DNA of 64,000 nucleotides from assembly GCF_014137995.1 (NCBI RefSeq), contig NZ_JACGWV010000001.1, forward strand, positions 2,666,001 through 2,730,000, given 5' to 3'. The position numbers and the translations under genes are program-made. Shown piece by piece: positions 41,389 through 50,607 of this stretch (positions are counted from its first letter, which is position 1; each line of letters starts with the position of its first letter). The notes under the pieces were generated by a model. That model was not told where the DNA came from. It made no database searches and saw only the letters and a program-made list of their open reading frames with translations. Source of the stretch: Promicromonospora sukumoe (GTDB lineage: Bacteria > Actinomycetota > Actinomycetes > Actinomycetales > Cellulomonadaceae).

Positions 41389-42723
41389 TCAGTGAACCAT
41401 GGCCGTGGGGGCGGGCGTCCGCGAGCCCAGCGTGTCCCGCAGGGTCTCCCCCGCGTAGCGGGTGCGGAACACGCCCCGCTCCTGGAGCAGCGGGACCACG
41501 TCGGTGAACACCTCGTCCAGGCCCGTGGGCGTGATGGTCGGCACGAGCATGAAGCCGTCGCTGGCCCTCGACTGCACGTGCTCGTCGATCTCCACGGCCA
41601 CCTCGGCGGCCGTGCCCACGAGCTGGCTGCCGCGGGTGGTGGCCTCCACGACGACGTCGCGCACGCTGAGGCCGCCGGCCTGCGCGCGCTCGTGCAGGTC
41701 GGCGGCCTGCGCGCGCGAGTCGCGGTGCGCCGTGGCCCGGCCGGCGGTGAGCTCCACGCCCTCGACGACGTCGGACAGCGGGGGCAGCGCGCCGTCGACG
41801 TCCAGGCCGTCGAAGCGGCGGCCCCAGACCGTCTCGACGTACCGCACGGCGGTCGCAGGGCTGACCTGCGCCCGCCGCTCGTGCCGGGAGCGCTCGACCG
41901 CCTCCTCGTGGGTGTCCCCCAGCGCGAACGTCGCCGCCGGGAGGATCTTCAGGTCGTCCTCCGCGCGGCCGTGGGCGGCCAGCCGCGCCGTGATGTCGGC
42001 GTAGAAGTCGCGGCCGGCGTTCGGCTCGGCGAACGGGGAGAAGATCGCGTCGGCGTAGGTCGCGGCGGTCTCCCGCCCTTCAGGCGACACGCCCGCCTGG
42101 AGCACCACGGGCCGTCCCTGCGGCGCGCGCGGCGTCGCGGGGCGGGCCGCGACGTCGAAGAACCGGCTGCGGTGCGTCACGACCTCGCCCGTGGCGGCGG
42201 CGTCCCAGAGCTCGACGGCGGTGGCCAGGAAGTCCTCGGCGCGCGCGTACCGGTCGGCGTGCGCGAGGTAGCCGCCCCGGCGGAAGTTGGCGCCGAAGAA
42301 GGCGTCGTGGCTGGTCACCACGTTCCACCCCGCCCGTCCGTGCGAGACCAGGTCCAGCGACGCGAGCTGGCGCGCCAGCTCGTACGGCTCGTTGTAGGTG
42401 GTGTTCAGGGTGGCGACGAGGCCGATGTGCTCCGTGACCCCGGCGAGCGCGGCGAGCTGGGTCAGGGAGTCCGGGCGACCCACGACGTCCAGGTCGTGGA
42501 TCTCCCCGGCGTGCTCACGCAGGCGCAGGCCCTCGGCGAGGAAGAAGACGTCGAAGAACGCGGCCTCGGCCGCCCGCGCCAGGTAGGTGAACGAGGCGGG
42601 GTCGATCTGGCTGCCCGACCGCGGGTCGGACCAGATGGTGGTGGCGTTGACGCCCGGGAAGTGCGCGCCGAGGTGCACGCGGCGCTTGTCGGCGCGGGTG
42701 CCGTCGGGTCGGGTGGCGGTCAT
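41389..42723 (-). CDS. NtaA/DmoA/SnaA-family FMN-dependent monooxygenase
   Basis: 444 residues from ATG 42723, overlapping the GNAT fusion gene stop (ATGA). Family marks: VHLGAHFPGVNATTIWSDP, FFDVFFLAEGLRLR, GLVATLNTTYNEPYELARQLASLD, RAGWNVVTSHD and NFRRGGYL. The group includes nitrilotriacetate monooxygenase, dimethyl sulfide monooxygenase (DmoA) and desulfurisation enzymes, all using reduced FMN from a partner reductase. Placement in a SAM-IV operon favours a C-S bond-cleaving role. Confidence 0.93.
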   Translation of the reverse strand: MTATRPDGTRADKRRVHLGAHFPGVNATTIWSDPRSGSQIDPASFTYLARAAEAAFFDVFFLAEGLRLREHAGEIHDLDVVGRPDSLTQLAALAGVTEHIGLVATLNTTYNEPYELARQLASLDLVSHGRAGWNVVTSHDAFFGANFRRGGYLAHADRYARAEDFLATAVELWDAAATGEVVTHRSRFFDVAARPATPRAPQGRPVVLQAGVSPEGRETAATYADAIFSPFAEPNAGRDFYADITARLAAHGRAEDDLKILPAATFALGDTHEEAVERSRHERRAQVSPATAVRYVETVWGRRFDGLDVDGALPPLSDVVEGVELTAGRATAHRDSRAQAADLHERAQAGGLSVRDVVVEATTRGSQLVGTAAEVAVEIDEHVQSRASDGFMLVPTITPTGLDEVFTDVVPLLQERGVFRTRYAGETLRDTLGSRTPAPTAMVH

Positions 42724-44210
42724 CGTGCGGTCTCCTGCTCGGGCTGGGTGGCGTAGCGGCTGGCGGGGCGGGGCAGGCCGAGCCGCTCCCGGAGGGTGTG
42801 TCCGACGGCGGCCGGGGCGTCCGCGGGCTCGTTCGGCTCCGCGGGCTCGGGCTGGACCTCCGCGGCCACGCGGGCCGCGGCCTCGACGTCGGCGACCGTC
42901 CCGGTGAGCACGACGCCGTCGGCGCCCGTGGCGGTGCGCCAGCCCGCGAGCACGCCGGCCAGGCGCTCCCCCGGATTGGCGGCGTGCGGGGCCGTGGGCT
43001 CGGCGGCGGCAAGGGCGGTGACGTCCAGGTCGGCCAGCACGAGCACGTCCGGGCGGCCGGCCGCCTCCAGGGCGGCGCGCACCCGGCCGACGGCAGCGGC
43101 GAGCCCGACACCAGCGTGCACGCGCACGACGTCGGCGTCCCGGACCGCGACGGCGAGCGCCGGGTCGTCGTCGGCGCCGGAGACCTCGACCACGACCGGC
43201 ACCTGGCCCTGCGGGCTGCGCGGCACGATGGAGGGGCCCTTGACGGAGAACCGCTCGCCCTCGAAGTCGACGTAGTGGATCTTGTCCTTGTCCACGAAGC
43301 GGCCGGTGGCGACGTCGCGGATCTCGGCGTCGTCCTCCCACGAGTCCCACAGGCGGCGGGCGACCTCGACGACGTCGCGGGCCTCGGCCCATGCCTCCGC
43401 GGCGTCGGGTGCGGTGCGGCGGCCGAACGCGGCGGCCTCGGCGTCGGACAGGGAGACGCCCACGAGCCAGCCGGCGCGCCCGGCGCCGGTCCAGTCGAGG
43501 GTCTGGACGACCTTGGCGACGTGGAACGGCTCGGTGTGGGTGACGCGCACGCGCGGGACCAGGCCGATCCGGGCGGTGCGGGACGCGGCGGCAGCCGCGA
43601 CGGTGGGGGCGTCGACGGCGCCGGCCAGGTAGTCGTCGTCGAGCAGAGCGAGGTCCACCCCGGCGTCGTCGAGCGCGCGGAGGAGCGCGATCGCAGCGTC
43701 CGCGTCGGAGACGGGCGGCAGGGCCGCCGCGACGAGCAGCGGGGTCAGGGACTTGGCGTAGCAGCGGCTGATCACGGTGTCCTTCTCGTAGGGGCCGAAG
43801 GGCGCGACCGGGCGCCAGCCCTCGCGCTCGTACAGGCGGTGGGCGTCGGGCTGGAGGTAGCCCGTCTGCAGGTGGACCTCGGCGTAGCCGGCCTCCCGGG
43901 CGACCTGCTCGACGGCGGCCAGCAGCCGCGCGCCGAGCCGCCGGTTGCGGCCGGCGGGCGCCACGAAGACGCGCTTGACCTCGGCGTGGGCGCCGGTGCG
44001 CTTGAGCGCCGCGGTGCCCACGGGCTCGTCGCCCGCGAGCGCCAGCACGGTGGTGACGACGTCGGCGACGTCGACCGGGGGCGGCCCCTCGCCGCGCGGG
44101 ACGTCCGCGTAGCGGGGCGCCACCTCGGCGTCCATGGCGGCGCGCAGAGCGGCGACGCGCGGGTCGTTCCACCCGGCGCGCACGAGGGTGACAGTTGGTG
44201 AGGTGGTCAT
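42720..44210 (-). CDS. GNAT acetyltransferase fused to a luciferase-like flavin domain
   Basis: 496 residues from ATG 44210, overlapping the hydroxy-acid oxidase gene. Residues 1-155 are a GNAT domain (VKRVFVAPAGRNRRLGARLLAAVEQVAREAGYAEVHLQTG, HRLYEREGW). Residues 155-470 follow a luciferase-like barrel (SLTPLLVAAALPP, ASRTARIGLVPRVRVTHTEPFHVAKVVQTLDWTGAGRAGWLVGVS, FVDKDKIHYVDFEGERFSVKGPSIVPRSPQGQ). The Ile-His-Tyr-Val-Asp/Phe-Val-Lys-Gly-Pro segment is shared with the DmoA/NtaA group. The barrel seems shortened and degenerate, so it may be an accessory partner. Substrates unknown. Confidence 0.8.
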   Translation of the reverse strand: MTTSPTVTLVRAGWNDPRVAALRAAMDAEVAPRYADVPRGEGPPPVDVADVVTTVLALAGDEPVGTAALKRTGAHAEVKRVFVAPAGRNRRLGARLLAAVEQVAREAGYAEVHLQTGYLQPDAHRLYEREGWRPVAPFGPYEKDTVISRCYAKSLTPLLVAAALPPVSDADAAIALLRALDDAGVDLALLDDDYLAGAVDAPTVAAAAASRTARIGLVPRVRVTHTEPFHVAKVVQTLDWTGAGRAGWLVGVSLSDAEAAAFGRRTAPDAAEAWAEARDVVEVARRLWDSWEDDAEIRDVATGRFVDKDKIHYVDFEGERFSVKGPSIVPRSPQGQVPVVVEVSGADDDPALAVAVRDADVVRVHAGVGLAAAVGRVRAALEAAGRPDVLVLADLDVTALAAAEPTAPHAANPGERLAGVLAGWRTATGADGVVLTGTVADVEAAARVAAEVQPEPAEPNEPADAPAAVGHTLRERLGLPRPASRYATQPEQETAR

Positions 44211-45280
44211 CTCTCTCCCGGGTAGGCGGTGACGGGACTGCCGAGGAAATCGCCGACGAGGTCGCGCCCCACGGAGTCAAGCGTGGGCGCCCCGCACAGC
44301 ACGAGCGCCCGGCGCACGTCCTCGATGGTCTCCCGGGCCCAGCGCTCTACGCCGTCGGCCCCGCCGTCGGCCAGAGCCCGGGCGACGGGCCGCCCGGCGA
44401 GCACGGCGCGGGCGCCGAGCGCGAGCGCCCGGACGACGTCCTCGCCGCGGCGGATGCCGCCGTCGACCAGGACGGGGACGCGCCCGCCGACGGCGTCGAC
44501 CACCTCGGGCAGGGCGTGCGCGGTGGTGACGGAGCCGGCGAGCTGGCGGCCGCCGTGGTTGGACACGACGACGGCCGCGGCTCCGGCGGCGACGGCGGTG
44601 CGGGCGTCGTCGGCGCGGAGCACACCCTTGACGACGACGGGCAGGCCGGTGCGCGCCGCGAGGCGCTCGACGTCGCGCGGGCCCAGGTCGGTGGCGGTGC
44701 CGAGCGGGGTGCCGGGGGCGACGTCGGGGAAGTTGGCCGCGACCCGCGGGCGGCCGTCGGACGGCGCGAGCCGGGCGAGCCCCGCGCGGAACGGCAGGGT
44801 GTTGCCGACAGCGGGATGGTCGACGGTGAGGACCAGGGCCGTGGCCCCGGCGGCCACCGCGCGGTCGAGGAATCCGTGGATCAGCGTGCGGTCGTCGGGC
44901 ACGTACACCTGCTGCCAGAAGGGGCCGGAGTGCGCGGCGACGTCGGCGACCGGCACGGACGAGCCGGCGGACTGCACCATGGGGAGCCCGGCCGAGGCCA
45001 GCCCCTTCGCGCTGGCGACCTCGCCGTCGGGATGGACGAGCTGGTGGCCGGCCCAGGGCGCGGCGAGCAGCGGCACGGGCGCGCGCAGGCCGAGCAGGTC
45101 GATCGCGGTATCCACGTGCGTGACGTCGCGCAGCACCCTGGGGCGCAGGGGCAGCGACTCCCAGGCGGCCACGTTGGCGCGCACGGTCGCGCCGTCGCCG
45201 GGGCCGCCGTGGACGTACGCCTCGACGGCCTCCCGGACGGCGATCTGGTCGGCCCCGGCCCACCCGGGCGCGGCCGTCAT
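44207..45280 (-). CDS. FMN-dependent alpha-hydroxy-acid oxidising protein
   Basis: 357 residues from ATG 45280, with 4-bp overlaps on both sides. Matches the lactate/glycolate oxidase family: PVPLLAAPWAGHQLVHPDGEVASAKG, LVLTVDHPAVGN, PVVVKGVLRADDARTAVAAGAAAVVVSNHGGRQL (catalytic His and Arg) and PVLVDGGIRRGEDVVRALALGARAVLAGRP (FMN phosphate site). It could oxidise a 2-hydroxy acid released from an S-containing substrate, for example a hydroxy-analogue of methionine; that is a guess. Confidence 0.88.
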   Translation of the reverse strand: MTAAPGWAGADQIAVREAVEAYVHGGPGDGATVRANVAAWESLPLRPRVLRDVTHVDTAIDLLGLRAPVPLLAAPWAGHQLVHPDGEVASAKGLASAGLPMVQSAGSSVPVADVAAHSGPFWQQVYVPDDRTLIHGFLDRAVAAGATALVLTVDHPAVGNTLPFRAGLARLAPSDGRPRVAANFPDVAPGTPLGTATDLGPRDVERLAARTGLPVVVKGVLRADDARTAVAAGAAAVVVSNHGGRQLAGSVTTAHALPEVVDAVGGRVPVLVDGGIRRGEDVVRALALGARAVLAGRPVARALADGGADGVERWARETIEDVRRALVLCGAPTLDSVGRDLVGDFLGSPVTAYPGER

Positions 45281-46977
45281 GCCTCCACCGCCTCGGGCAG
45301 CGCCGCGACGAGCTGCCGCGTGTACTCGTGCCGGGGCCGCAGGAAGACGTCGTCGACCTCCCCCTCCTCGACCACGCGCGCGTCGCGGAGCACAAGCACG
45401 CGGTCGGCCACGTGGTGCACCACGCCGAGGTCGTGGGAGACGAACACCAGCGACGTGCCGCGCTCGGCCTGGATCTCGGCGAGCAGGTCGAGCACCTGCG
45501 CCTGGACCGAGACGTCCAGCGCGCTGGTCGGCTCGTCGCACACGAGCACCTCGGGCTCGGGGGCCAGTGCGCGGGCGATGGCGACCCGCTGCCGCTGCCC
45601 GCCGGACAGGGACCGGGGGTGTCGGCCGAGGATCGCCTCGTCCAGGCCGACCCGGCGCAGCAGCCCGACGGCGCGGCCGCGCGCCTCGTCGGCGGACAGG
45701 CCGAGCCGCAGCGTGGACTCGCCGATCACCCGCCCCACGGTCCAGCGCGGGTCGAACGAGCTGAGCGGGTCCTGCGAGATGAGCTGCACGTGCCCGCGCC
45801 GGGGCCGTCGCGCCCGTTCGGGGAGCGGCACCCACGGCTCGTCGAGCACGCGCACCTCGCCGGCGTCGGGCTCCAGGAAACCCAGGACCAGGTTGACCAC
45901 GGTGCTCTTGCCCGAGCCCGACTCCCCCACGATGCCGAGCGTCTCCCCCGCGCCGAGGCGGAACGACACGTCGTCCACGGCGAGGGTGCGGCCGTGCCGG
46001 CCGCCGCCGAACGACTTGGTCAGGCCGCGCGCCTCCAGGACGGTGCGCGCCGGGTCGGCGGTCCGCGCGGGCAGGGCCTCGCGCGCGACGACGGCGGCGC
46101 CGTCAGCAGCCGGACCGGCGTCAGGCCCGGCATCCGGCCCGACGTCGGGAACCGGCGCCAGCCGCCGCCCCCGCGAGGCCGCCGACGGGACGGCGTCCAG
46201 CAGCGCACGGGTGTACGCCTCGCGCGGGGAACGCAGCACGTCGCCCGCGGGCCCGGCCTCGACGACGACGCCGTCACGCATCACGAGCACGTGGTCGGCG
46301 ATCCCGGCGACGACGGCGAGGTCGTGCGAGATGAGCAGCAGCCCCGAGCCCTGCGCCACCCGCTCGGCCAGGGTGTCCAGCACCTGGGCCTGCACGGTGA
46401 CGTCGAGGGCGGTGGTGGGCTCGTCGGCGATGATCAGCCGCGGGTCGGCAGCGATGGCGGACGCGATGAGCGCGCGCTGCCGCAGGCCGCCGGAAAGCTG
46501 GTGCGGGTACTGCTCGACGCGCACCTCGGGCCGGGGCACGCCGACGGAGCCGAGCAGCTCGACCGCCCGCTCGCGCGCCGCGCCACGCGGCACCACGCGG
46601 TGGGTGTGCAGCACCTCGCCGATCTCCGCGCCGACGGTCCGCAGCGGGTCGAGGGAGACGAGCGCGTCCTGCAGCACCATGCCGATCCGGCCGCCGCGCA
46701 CCTGCCGCCAGCGCCGCTCGGAGAACCCGGTCGCGTCCTCGCCGTCGATCTCCAGGCTGCGCGCCGTGACGTGCGAGCGGGGCCCGGCCAGGCCGAGCAG
46801 CGCCCGGGCCGTGACACTCTTGCCCGAGCCGGACTCGCCGACGATCGCCACGCACTCCCCGGGCCGCACCACGAAGGACACGCCGCGGACGGCCGCTGAA
46901 CGCGGGTCGCGGCGGCCGGGGCCGGTGGCGAAGCCGACGGTGAGGTCCTCGACGGTGACCAGCGGGACGTTGCTCAT
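45277..46977 (-). CDS. Dipeptide/nickel-type ABC transporter ATPase with two fused ATPase domains
   Basis: 566 residues from ATG 46977. Two full ABC cassettes: [20 protein letters not shown] and [12 protein letters not shown] in the first (1-250); [20 protein letters not shown] and VLVCDEPTSALD in the second (310-566). They are joined by a Pro/Asp/Ala-rich linker with GPDAGPDAGPAADG. Fused versions of DppD and DppF occur in the YejF/GsiA group. Drives the importer formed by the two permeases upstream. Confidence 0.94.
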   Translation of the reverse strand: MSNVPLVTVEDLTVGFATGPGRRDPRSAAVRGVSFVVRPGECVAIVGESGSGKSVTARALLGLAGPRSHVTARSLEIDGEDATGFSERRWRQVRGGRIGMVLQDALVSLDPLRTVGAEIGEVLHTHRVVPRGAARERAVELLGSVGVPRPEVRVEQYPHQLSGGLRQRALIASAIAADPRLIIADEPTTALDVTVQAQVLDTLAERVAQGSGLLLISHDLAVVAGIADHVLVMRDGVVVEAGPAGDVLRSPREAYTRALLDAVPSAASRGRRLAPVPDVGPDAGPDAGPAADGAAVVAREALPARTADPARTVLEARGLTKSFGGGRHGRTLAVDDVSFRLGAGETLGIVGESGSGKSTVVNLVLGFLEPDAGEVRVLDEPWVPLPERARRPRRGHVQLISQDPLSSFDPRWTVGRVIGESTLRLGLSADEARGRAVGLLRRVGLDEAILGRHPRSLSGGQRQRVAIARALAPEPEVLVCDEPTSALDVSVQAQVLDLLAEIQAERGTSLVFVSHDLGVVHHVADRVLVLRDARVVEEGEVDDVFLRPRHEYTRQLVAALPEAVEA

Positions 46978-47879
46978 GACTCCCTCCCGTCCGTGCGGGC
47001 CTGGAGCCAGCGCCCGAGCACGGTGAACGCGATGACGGTCCCGGTGATGAACACACCGGGAAAAACACCTGCCCACCAGGCCACGCGCAACACGTCGCGG
47101 GCCTCGGCGAGCATGACGCCCCACTCGGGGATGGGCGGCTGCGGCCCGAGCCCCAGGAAGCTGAGCCCGCTGACCGCCAGCACCGAGGTGCCGATGTCGA
47201 TCGCGGCGAGCACCGGCACGGCCGTCAGCGCGTTGGGCAGCACGTGCTCGCGCAGCACCGCCCACCGGCCGCGGCCGTGCACGGCGGCGTGCGCCACGTA
47301 GTCGGCGCGCGTGACGACGAACGTCTGGCTGCGCACGACGCGCGCGTACAGCGGGATGCCCGCGATGCCGATCGCGACGGCGACGTTCCAGACCCCGGGG
47401 CCGGTGAAGGTGACCACGAGCATCGCCAGCAGGATGGCCGGGAACGACGAGAGCACGTCGAGCAGCCGGGTCAGGCCCTCGTCGAGCACGCGCCCGGCGC
47501 GGCCCTGGAGGAACGCCCCGGACAGGCCGGCGGCCACGCCCACCACGGTGCCGGCGACGACGGCGATGGCCGTCGCGGCCAGGCCGATCAGCACGGAGTA
47601 GCGCGCGCCGTGCACGACGCGCGTCCACACGTCCCGCCCGAGGCGGTCGGTGCCGAACGGGTGCTCGGCCGACGGCGGACGCAGGCCCGCGGCCGGGTCG
47701 CCCGTGAACGGGTCGAGCCGCGTGAACAGGCCGGGCGCGATCACCAGGAGGGCGAGGAAGGCGACGACGGCGGCCGCCGCGATCACCGCGGCCGGGGGCA
47801 CGCGGCGGCGCGACCGCACGACGACGGGCCCCTCCGCGGTGGCCGCGCGCGGGCGACGAAGCAGGGTGGGGACGCTCAT
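46974..47879 (-). CDS. ABC transporter permease (DppC/OppC type)
   Basis: 301 residues from ATG 47879. One N-terminal segment (AAVIAAAAVVAFLALLVIAPGLF), the DRLGRDVWTRVVHGAR motif, then five further segments; the docking loop includes VHGRGRWAVLREHVLPNALTAV. Overlaps its neighbours by 4 bp. Half of the importer channel. Confidence 0.93.
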   Translation of the reverse strand: MSVPTLLRRPRAATAEGPVVVRSRRRVPPAAVIAAAAVVAFLALLVIAPGLFTRLDPFTGDPAAGLRPPSAEHPFGTDRLGRDVWTRVVHGARYSVLIGLAATAIAVVAGTVVGVAAGLSGAFLQGRAGRVLDEGLTRLLDVLSSFPAILLAMLVVTFTGPGVWNVAVAIGIAGIPLYARVVRSQTFVVTRADYVAHAAVHGRGRWAVLREHVLPNALTAVPVLAAIDIGTSVLAVSGLSFLGLGPQPPIPEWGVMLAEARDVLRVAWWAGVFPGVFITGTVIAFTVLGRWLQARTDGRES

Positions 47880-48880
47880 CGGGCACCTCGCAGCCGGGGG
47901 TCGACGACGGCGTAGAGCACGTCGAGCAGGGTGGACACGGCGACGTAGACCGCCGCCGCCAGCAGGACGACGCCGAGCACCACGGGCACGTCCTTGTTGG
48001 TCACGGCCAGCAGGGTGATCTGGCCCAGGCCGGGGCGGCCGAACACCTGCTCGGTGATGACGGCGCCGCCCAGCAGGCCGCCGACCAGGCTGCCCGCGAC
48101 CGTCATGCCGGGCAGCAGCGCGTGCTTCAGGGCGTGCCGCCACACCACCAGCGACTCGCGCACGCCGCGGGCGCGCACCGTGATCGCGAACGGCTCCAGC
48201 ACGGTGCGCTCCATGGACTCGCGCAGCACCTGGCTGAGCAGCCCCGCCGTCGGCAGCGCGAGCCCGACCGTGGGCAGCACGAGCGACTGCGCGCCGGTGC
48301 CGCCCGCCACGGGGAAGAGCCCGAGGCCGAACGAGAACACCATCAGCAGCAGGATGCCGGACCAGAACACGGGCACGGAGACGAGCACGAGCTCCGCCGT
48401 GGACAGCACGCCCCGCACCACGCGCGGGCGGCCGACCGTCGCGGTGGACAGCAGCACAGCGAGCGCCACGGCGACCACGCCCGCGGTCAGGGTCAGGATC
48501 ACGGTGGAGCCGAGCTGGTCGCCGATGACGTCCAGCACGGGCTGCCGCTGCACGTAGGACGTGCCGAGGTCGCCCTGCGCGAGCCGCCCGAGGAAGTCGA
48601 GGTACTGCGCGAACGCGGGCCGGTCCAGCCCCCACTCGGCCACGAGCGCCTGGCGCAGCTCAGGGTCGGCGAGGTCGCCCGCCAGGATGTCGGCGACGGA
48701 CCCCGGCACGAGCTGGAGCGTCCAGAACGCGACGGTGGCCGCGGCCCACAGCACCACGACGCCGGTCACCACCCGGGTGACGAGGCGCCGCAGCACCGGG
48801 TGCCGGCCCGCAGCGGGCGCGGCCGTCGGGCCGGCGCCCGGCCCGGCGGCCTCCTGCACCTCGACGGCGGCGCTCGTCAC
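47876..48880 (-). CDS. ABC transporter permease (DppB/OppB type)
   Basis: 334 residues from GTG 48880, overlapping the binding-protein stop (GTGA). Residues 35-60 form the first segment; the periplasmic part has WGLDRPAFAQYLDFLGRLAQGDLGTSY, the DppB signature, and the end reads GAVITEQVFGRPGLGQITLLAV. Partner of the DppC-type permease in the same operon. Confidence 0.93.
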   Translation of the reverse strand: MTSAAVEVQEAAGPGAGPTAAPAAGRHPVLRRLVTRVVTGVVVLWAAATVAFWTLQLVPGSVADILAGDLADPELRQALVAEWGLDRPAFAQYLDFLGRLAQGDLGTSYVQRQPVLDVIGDQLGSTVILTLTAGVVAVALAVLLSTATVGRPRVVRGVLSTAELVLVSVPVFWSGILLLMVFSFGLGLFPVAGGTGAQSLVLPTVGLALPTAGLLSQVLRESMERTVLEPFAITVRARGVRESLVVWRHALKHALLPGMTVAGSLVGGLLGGAVITEQVFGRPGLGQITLLAVTNKDVPVVLGVVLLAAAVYVAVSTLLDVLYAVVDPRLRGAR

Positions 48881-50544
48881 GGCTGGACCCACACGTCGTA
48901 GGAGCCGGCCGGGGAGTCGAGCTGCGGCTCGAAGGCCAGCCCGTGCACGGTGTCCTTGGCCGCGACCGTGTAGACCGGGTGGTAGAGCGGCACGTACCGC
49001 GCGTCGTCCACGACGGTCGCCTGGATCTCGTCGAGGGCCTCCTTGCGCGATGCCGGGTCCAGCGACGCGCGGCTGGCCGCCACCTCGTCGTCGAGCACCA
49101 GGTCCGCCTCGGCGGCCGTGTAGAGGAAGCCCTCGCTGGAGAAGATGCTGCGGAACAGGTTGGACGGGTCCGCCGTCGGCAGGGTGTTCGGGTAGACGGT
49201 CCACGTGCCCTTGGCCGTCTGGTCGCTGAACAAGGCGCCGGTGATGATCTGCACGTCCAGGTTCAGGCCGATGTTCTCCTTGAGCTGGGACTTGATGGCC
49301 TGCAGCAGCACGTCGCGCTCGTCGCGCACGTACGGCTCCGGGTAGCCGACCTCGATGGTGAGGCGCTCGCCGTCCTTGGTGCGGTATCCGTCGTCGTCGC
49401 GGTCGGTCCAGCCCGCCTCGTCGAGCAGCGCGTTGGCGCCGTCGACGTCGTTGCCCCACGAGCCCACGAGGTCCTCGTCGAAGTACGGGCTGTCCGGCCC
49501 GAGGCTGGAGTACGCCCGCTCGACCGTGCCGAGGTACTGGTTCTCGATCAGGGCGTCGAGGTCGAAGCCGTCGCGCAGGGCCTGGCGCACGCGCACGTCG
49601 TCGGCCGGGGCGATGCGGGTGTTGATGTTCAGGCTGAACGCGGTGCCCGTCGTCGGGCCGGTGAGGTACTGGAAGCCGGGCGCGTCCTGGAAAACGGTGG
49701 TGTCGGTGACCTGGACGTTCTCGATGACGTCGACCTGGCCGGCGGTCAGGGCGCCGGTGCGGACGGTCGCCTCGGGCAGGTACCGGTAGGTGACGTCGTC
49801 GAGGTAGGCGGCGCCGGTGTGCTCGGCGTAGCCGGGCGCCCAGTCGTAGTCGTCGCGCTTGTCGAAGCTGATCTCCTGCCCGGCGGTCCAGTCGGCCACG
49901 GTGAACGGGCCGGTGCCGACCAGCTCGTCGGTGGGCTGGCACAGGTCGCCGTCCGCCTTCAGGGAGGCGGGCGCCAGCACCGAGGCACCGATGGAGGCGA
50001 CGGAGTCGAGGAACGCGGCGTCGGGCTGCGCGAGCGTGACCACGAGGGTGTGGTCGTCGGTGGCCTCGGCGTTGTCGTACGCCGCGAAGGCGGCGCGGCT
50101 GTTCAGCGTGGAGTCCTCGGCGGTGATGGCGTCGTAGTTCTGCTTGACGACGTCGGCCGTCAGATCCGTGCCGTCCGAGAAGGTGACGCCGTCGCGCAGG
50201 GTGAACGTGTAGACGGTCTCGTCGTCCGAGATCTCCCACTCCTCGGCGAGCCACGGCGTGTAGCTGCCGTCGGCCGCCTTGCCCACCAGCGACTCGGCGT
50301 AGTTGCGGATGATCGGGTACGAGTTCTGCTGGCCGGAGCGCTGCGGGTTGTAGCAGACGGGCTCGACGCTGACGCCCCAGGTCAGCGAGCCGCCGGCGAC
50401 CGGGTCGCCGGCCGGCTCCGCTCCGCCGGTCGAGGCGGCGGAGCCCGTCGAGCAGGCGGCCAGGGTCAGGGCGAGGGCGGCGACGGCGACGGGAGCGGCG
50501 AGGCGGCGGGCGGCGGGCAGGCGCGGGGCGCGGGGAAAGGGCAT
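48877..50544 (-). CDS. Family 5 solute-binding lipoprotein of the ABC importer
   Basis: 555 residues from ATG 50544. The lipoprotein signal peptide ends at the Cys in LALTLAACST (about residue 31). SBP family 5 pattern: LTWGVSVEPVCYNPQRSGQQNSYPIIRNYAESLV, YTFTLRDGVTFSDGTDLTADVV and FSLNINTRIAPADDVRVRQAL. Binds peptides, opines or other medium-size amides and glycosides. Next to SsuD-type enzymes and under a SAM-IV riboswitch, a sulfur-containing ligand such as a methionine or glutathione derivative is likely. Confidence 0.93.
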   Translation of the reverse strand: MPFPRAPRLPAARRLAAPVAVAALALTLAACSTGSAASTGGAEPAGDPVAGGSLTWGVSVEPVCYNPQRSGQQNSYPIIRNYAESLVGKAADGSYTPWLAEEWEISDDETVYTFTLRDGVTFSDGTDLTADVVKQNYDAITAEDSTLNSRAAFAAYDNAEATDDHTLVVTLAQPDAAFLDSVASIGASVLAPASLKADGDLCQPTDELVGTGPFTVADWTAGQEISFDKRDDYDWAPGYAEHTGAAYLDDVTYRYLPEATVRTGALTAGQVDVIENVQVTDTTVFQDAPGFQYLTGPTTGTAFSLNINTRIAPADDVRVRQALRDGFDLDALIENQYLGTVERAYSSLGPDSPYFDEDLVGSWGNDVDGANALLDEAGWTDRDDDGYRTKDGERLTIEVGYPEPYVRDERDVLLQAIKSQLKENIGLNLDVQIITGALFSDQTAKGTWTVYPNTLPTADPSNLFRSIFSSEGFLYTAAEADLVLDDEVAASRASLDPASRKEALDEIQATVVDDARYVPLYHPVYTVAAKDTVHGLAFEPQLDSPAGSYDVWVQP

Positions 50545-50607
50545 GGCGGTGCTTCCTGTTCGTACGGCAGGGAAAGAGGGGGTCGGACGGCGGACGGCGC
50601 GGCGCCG

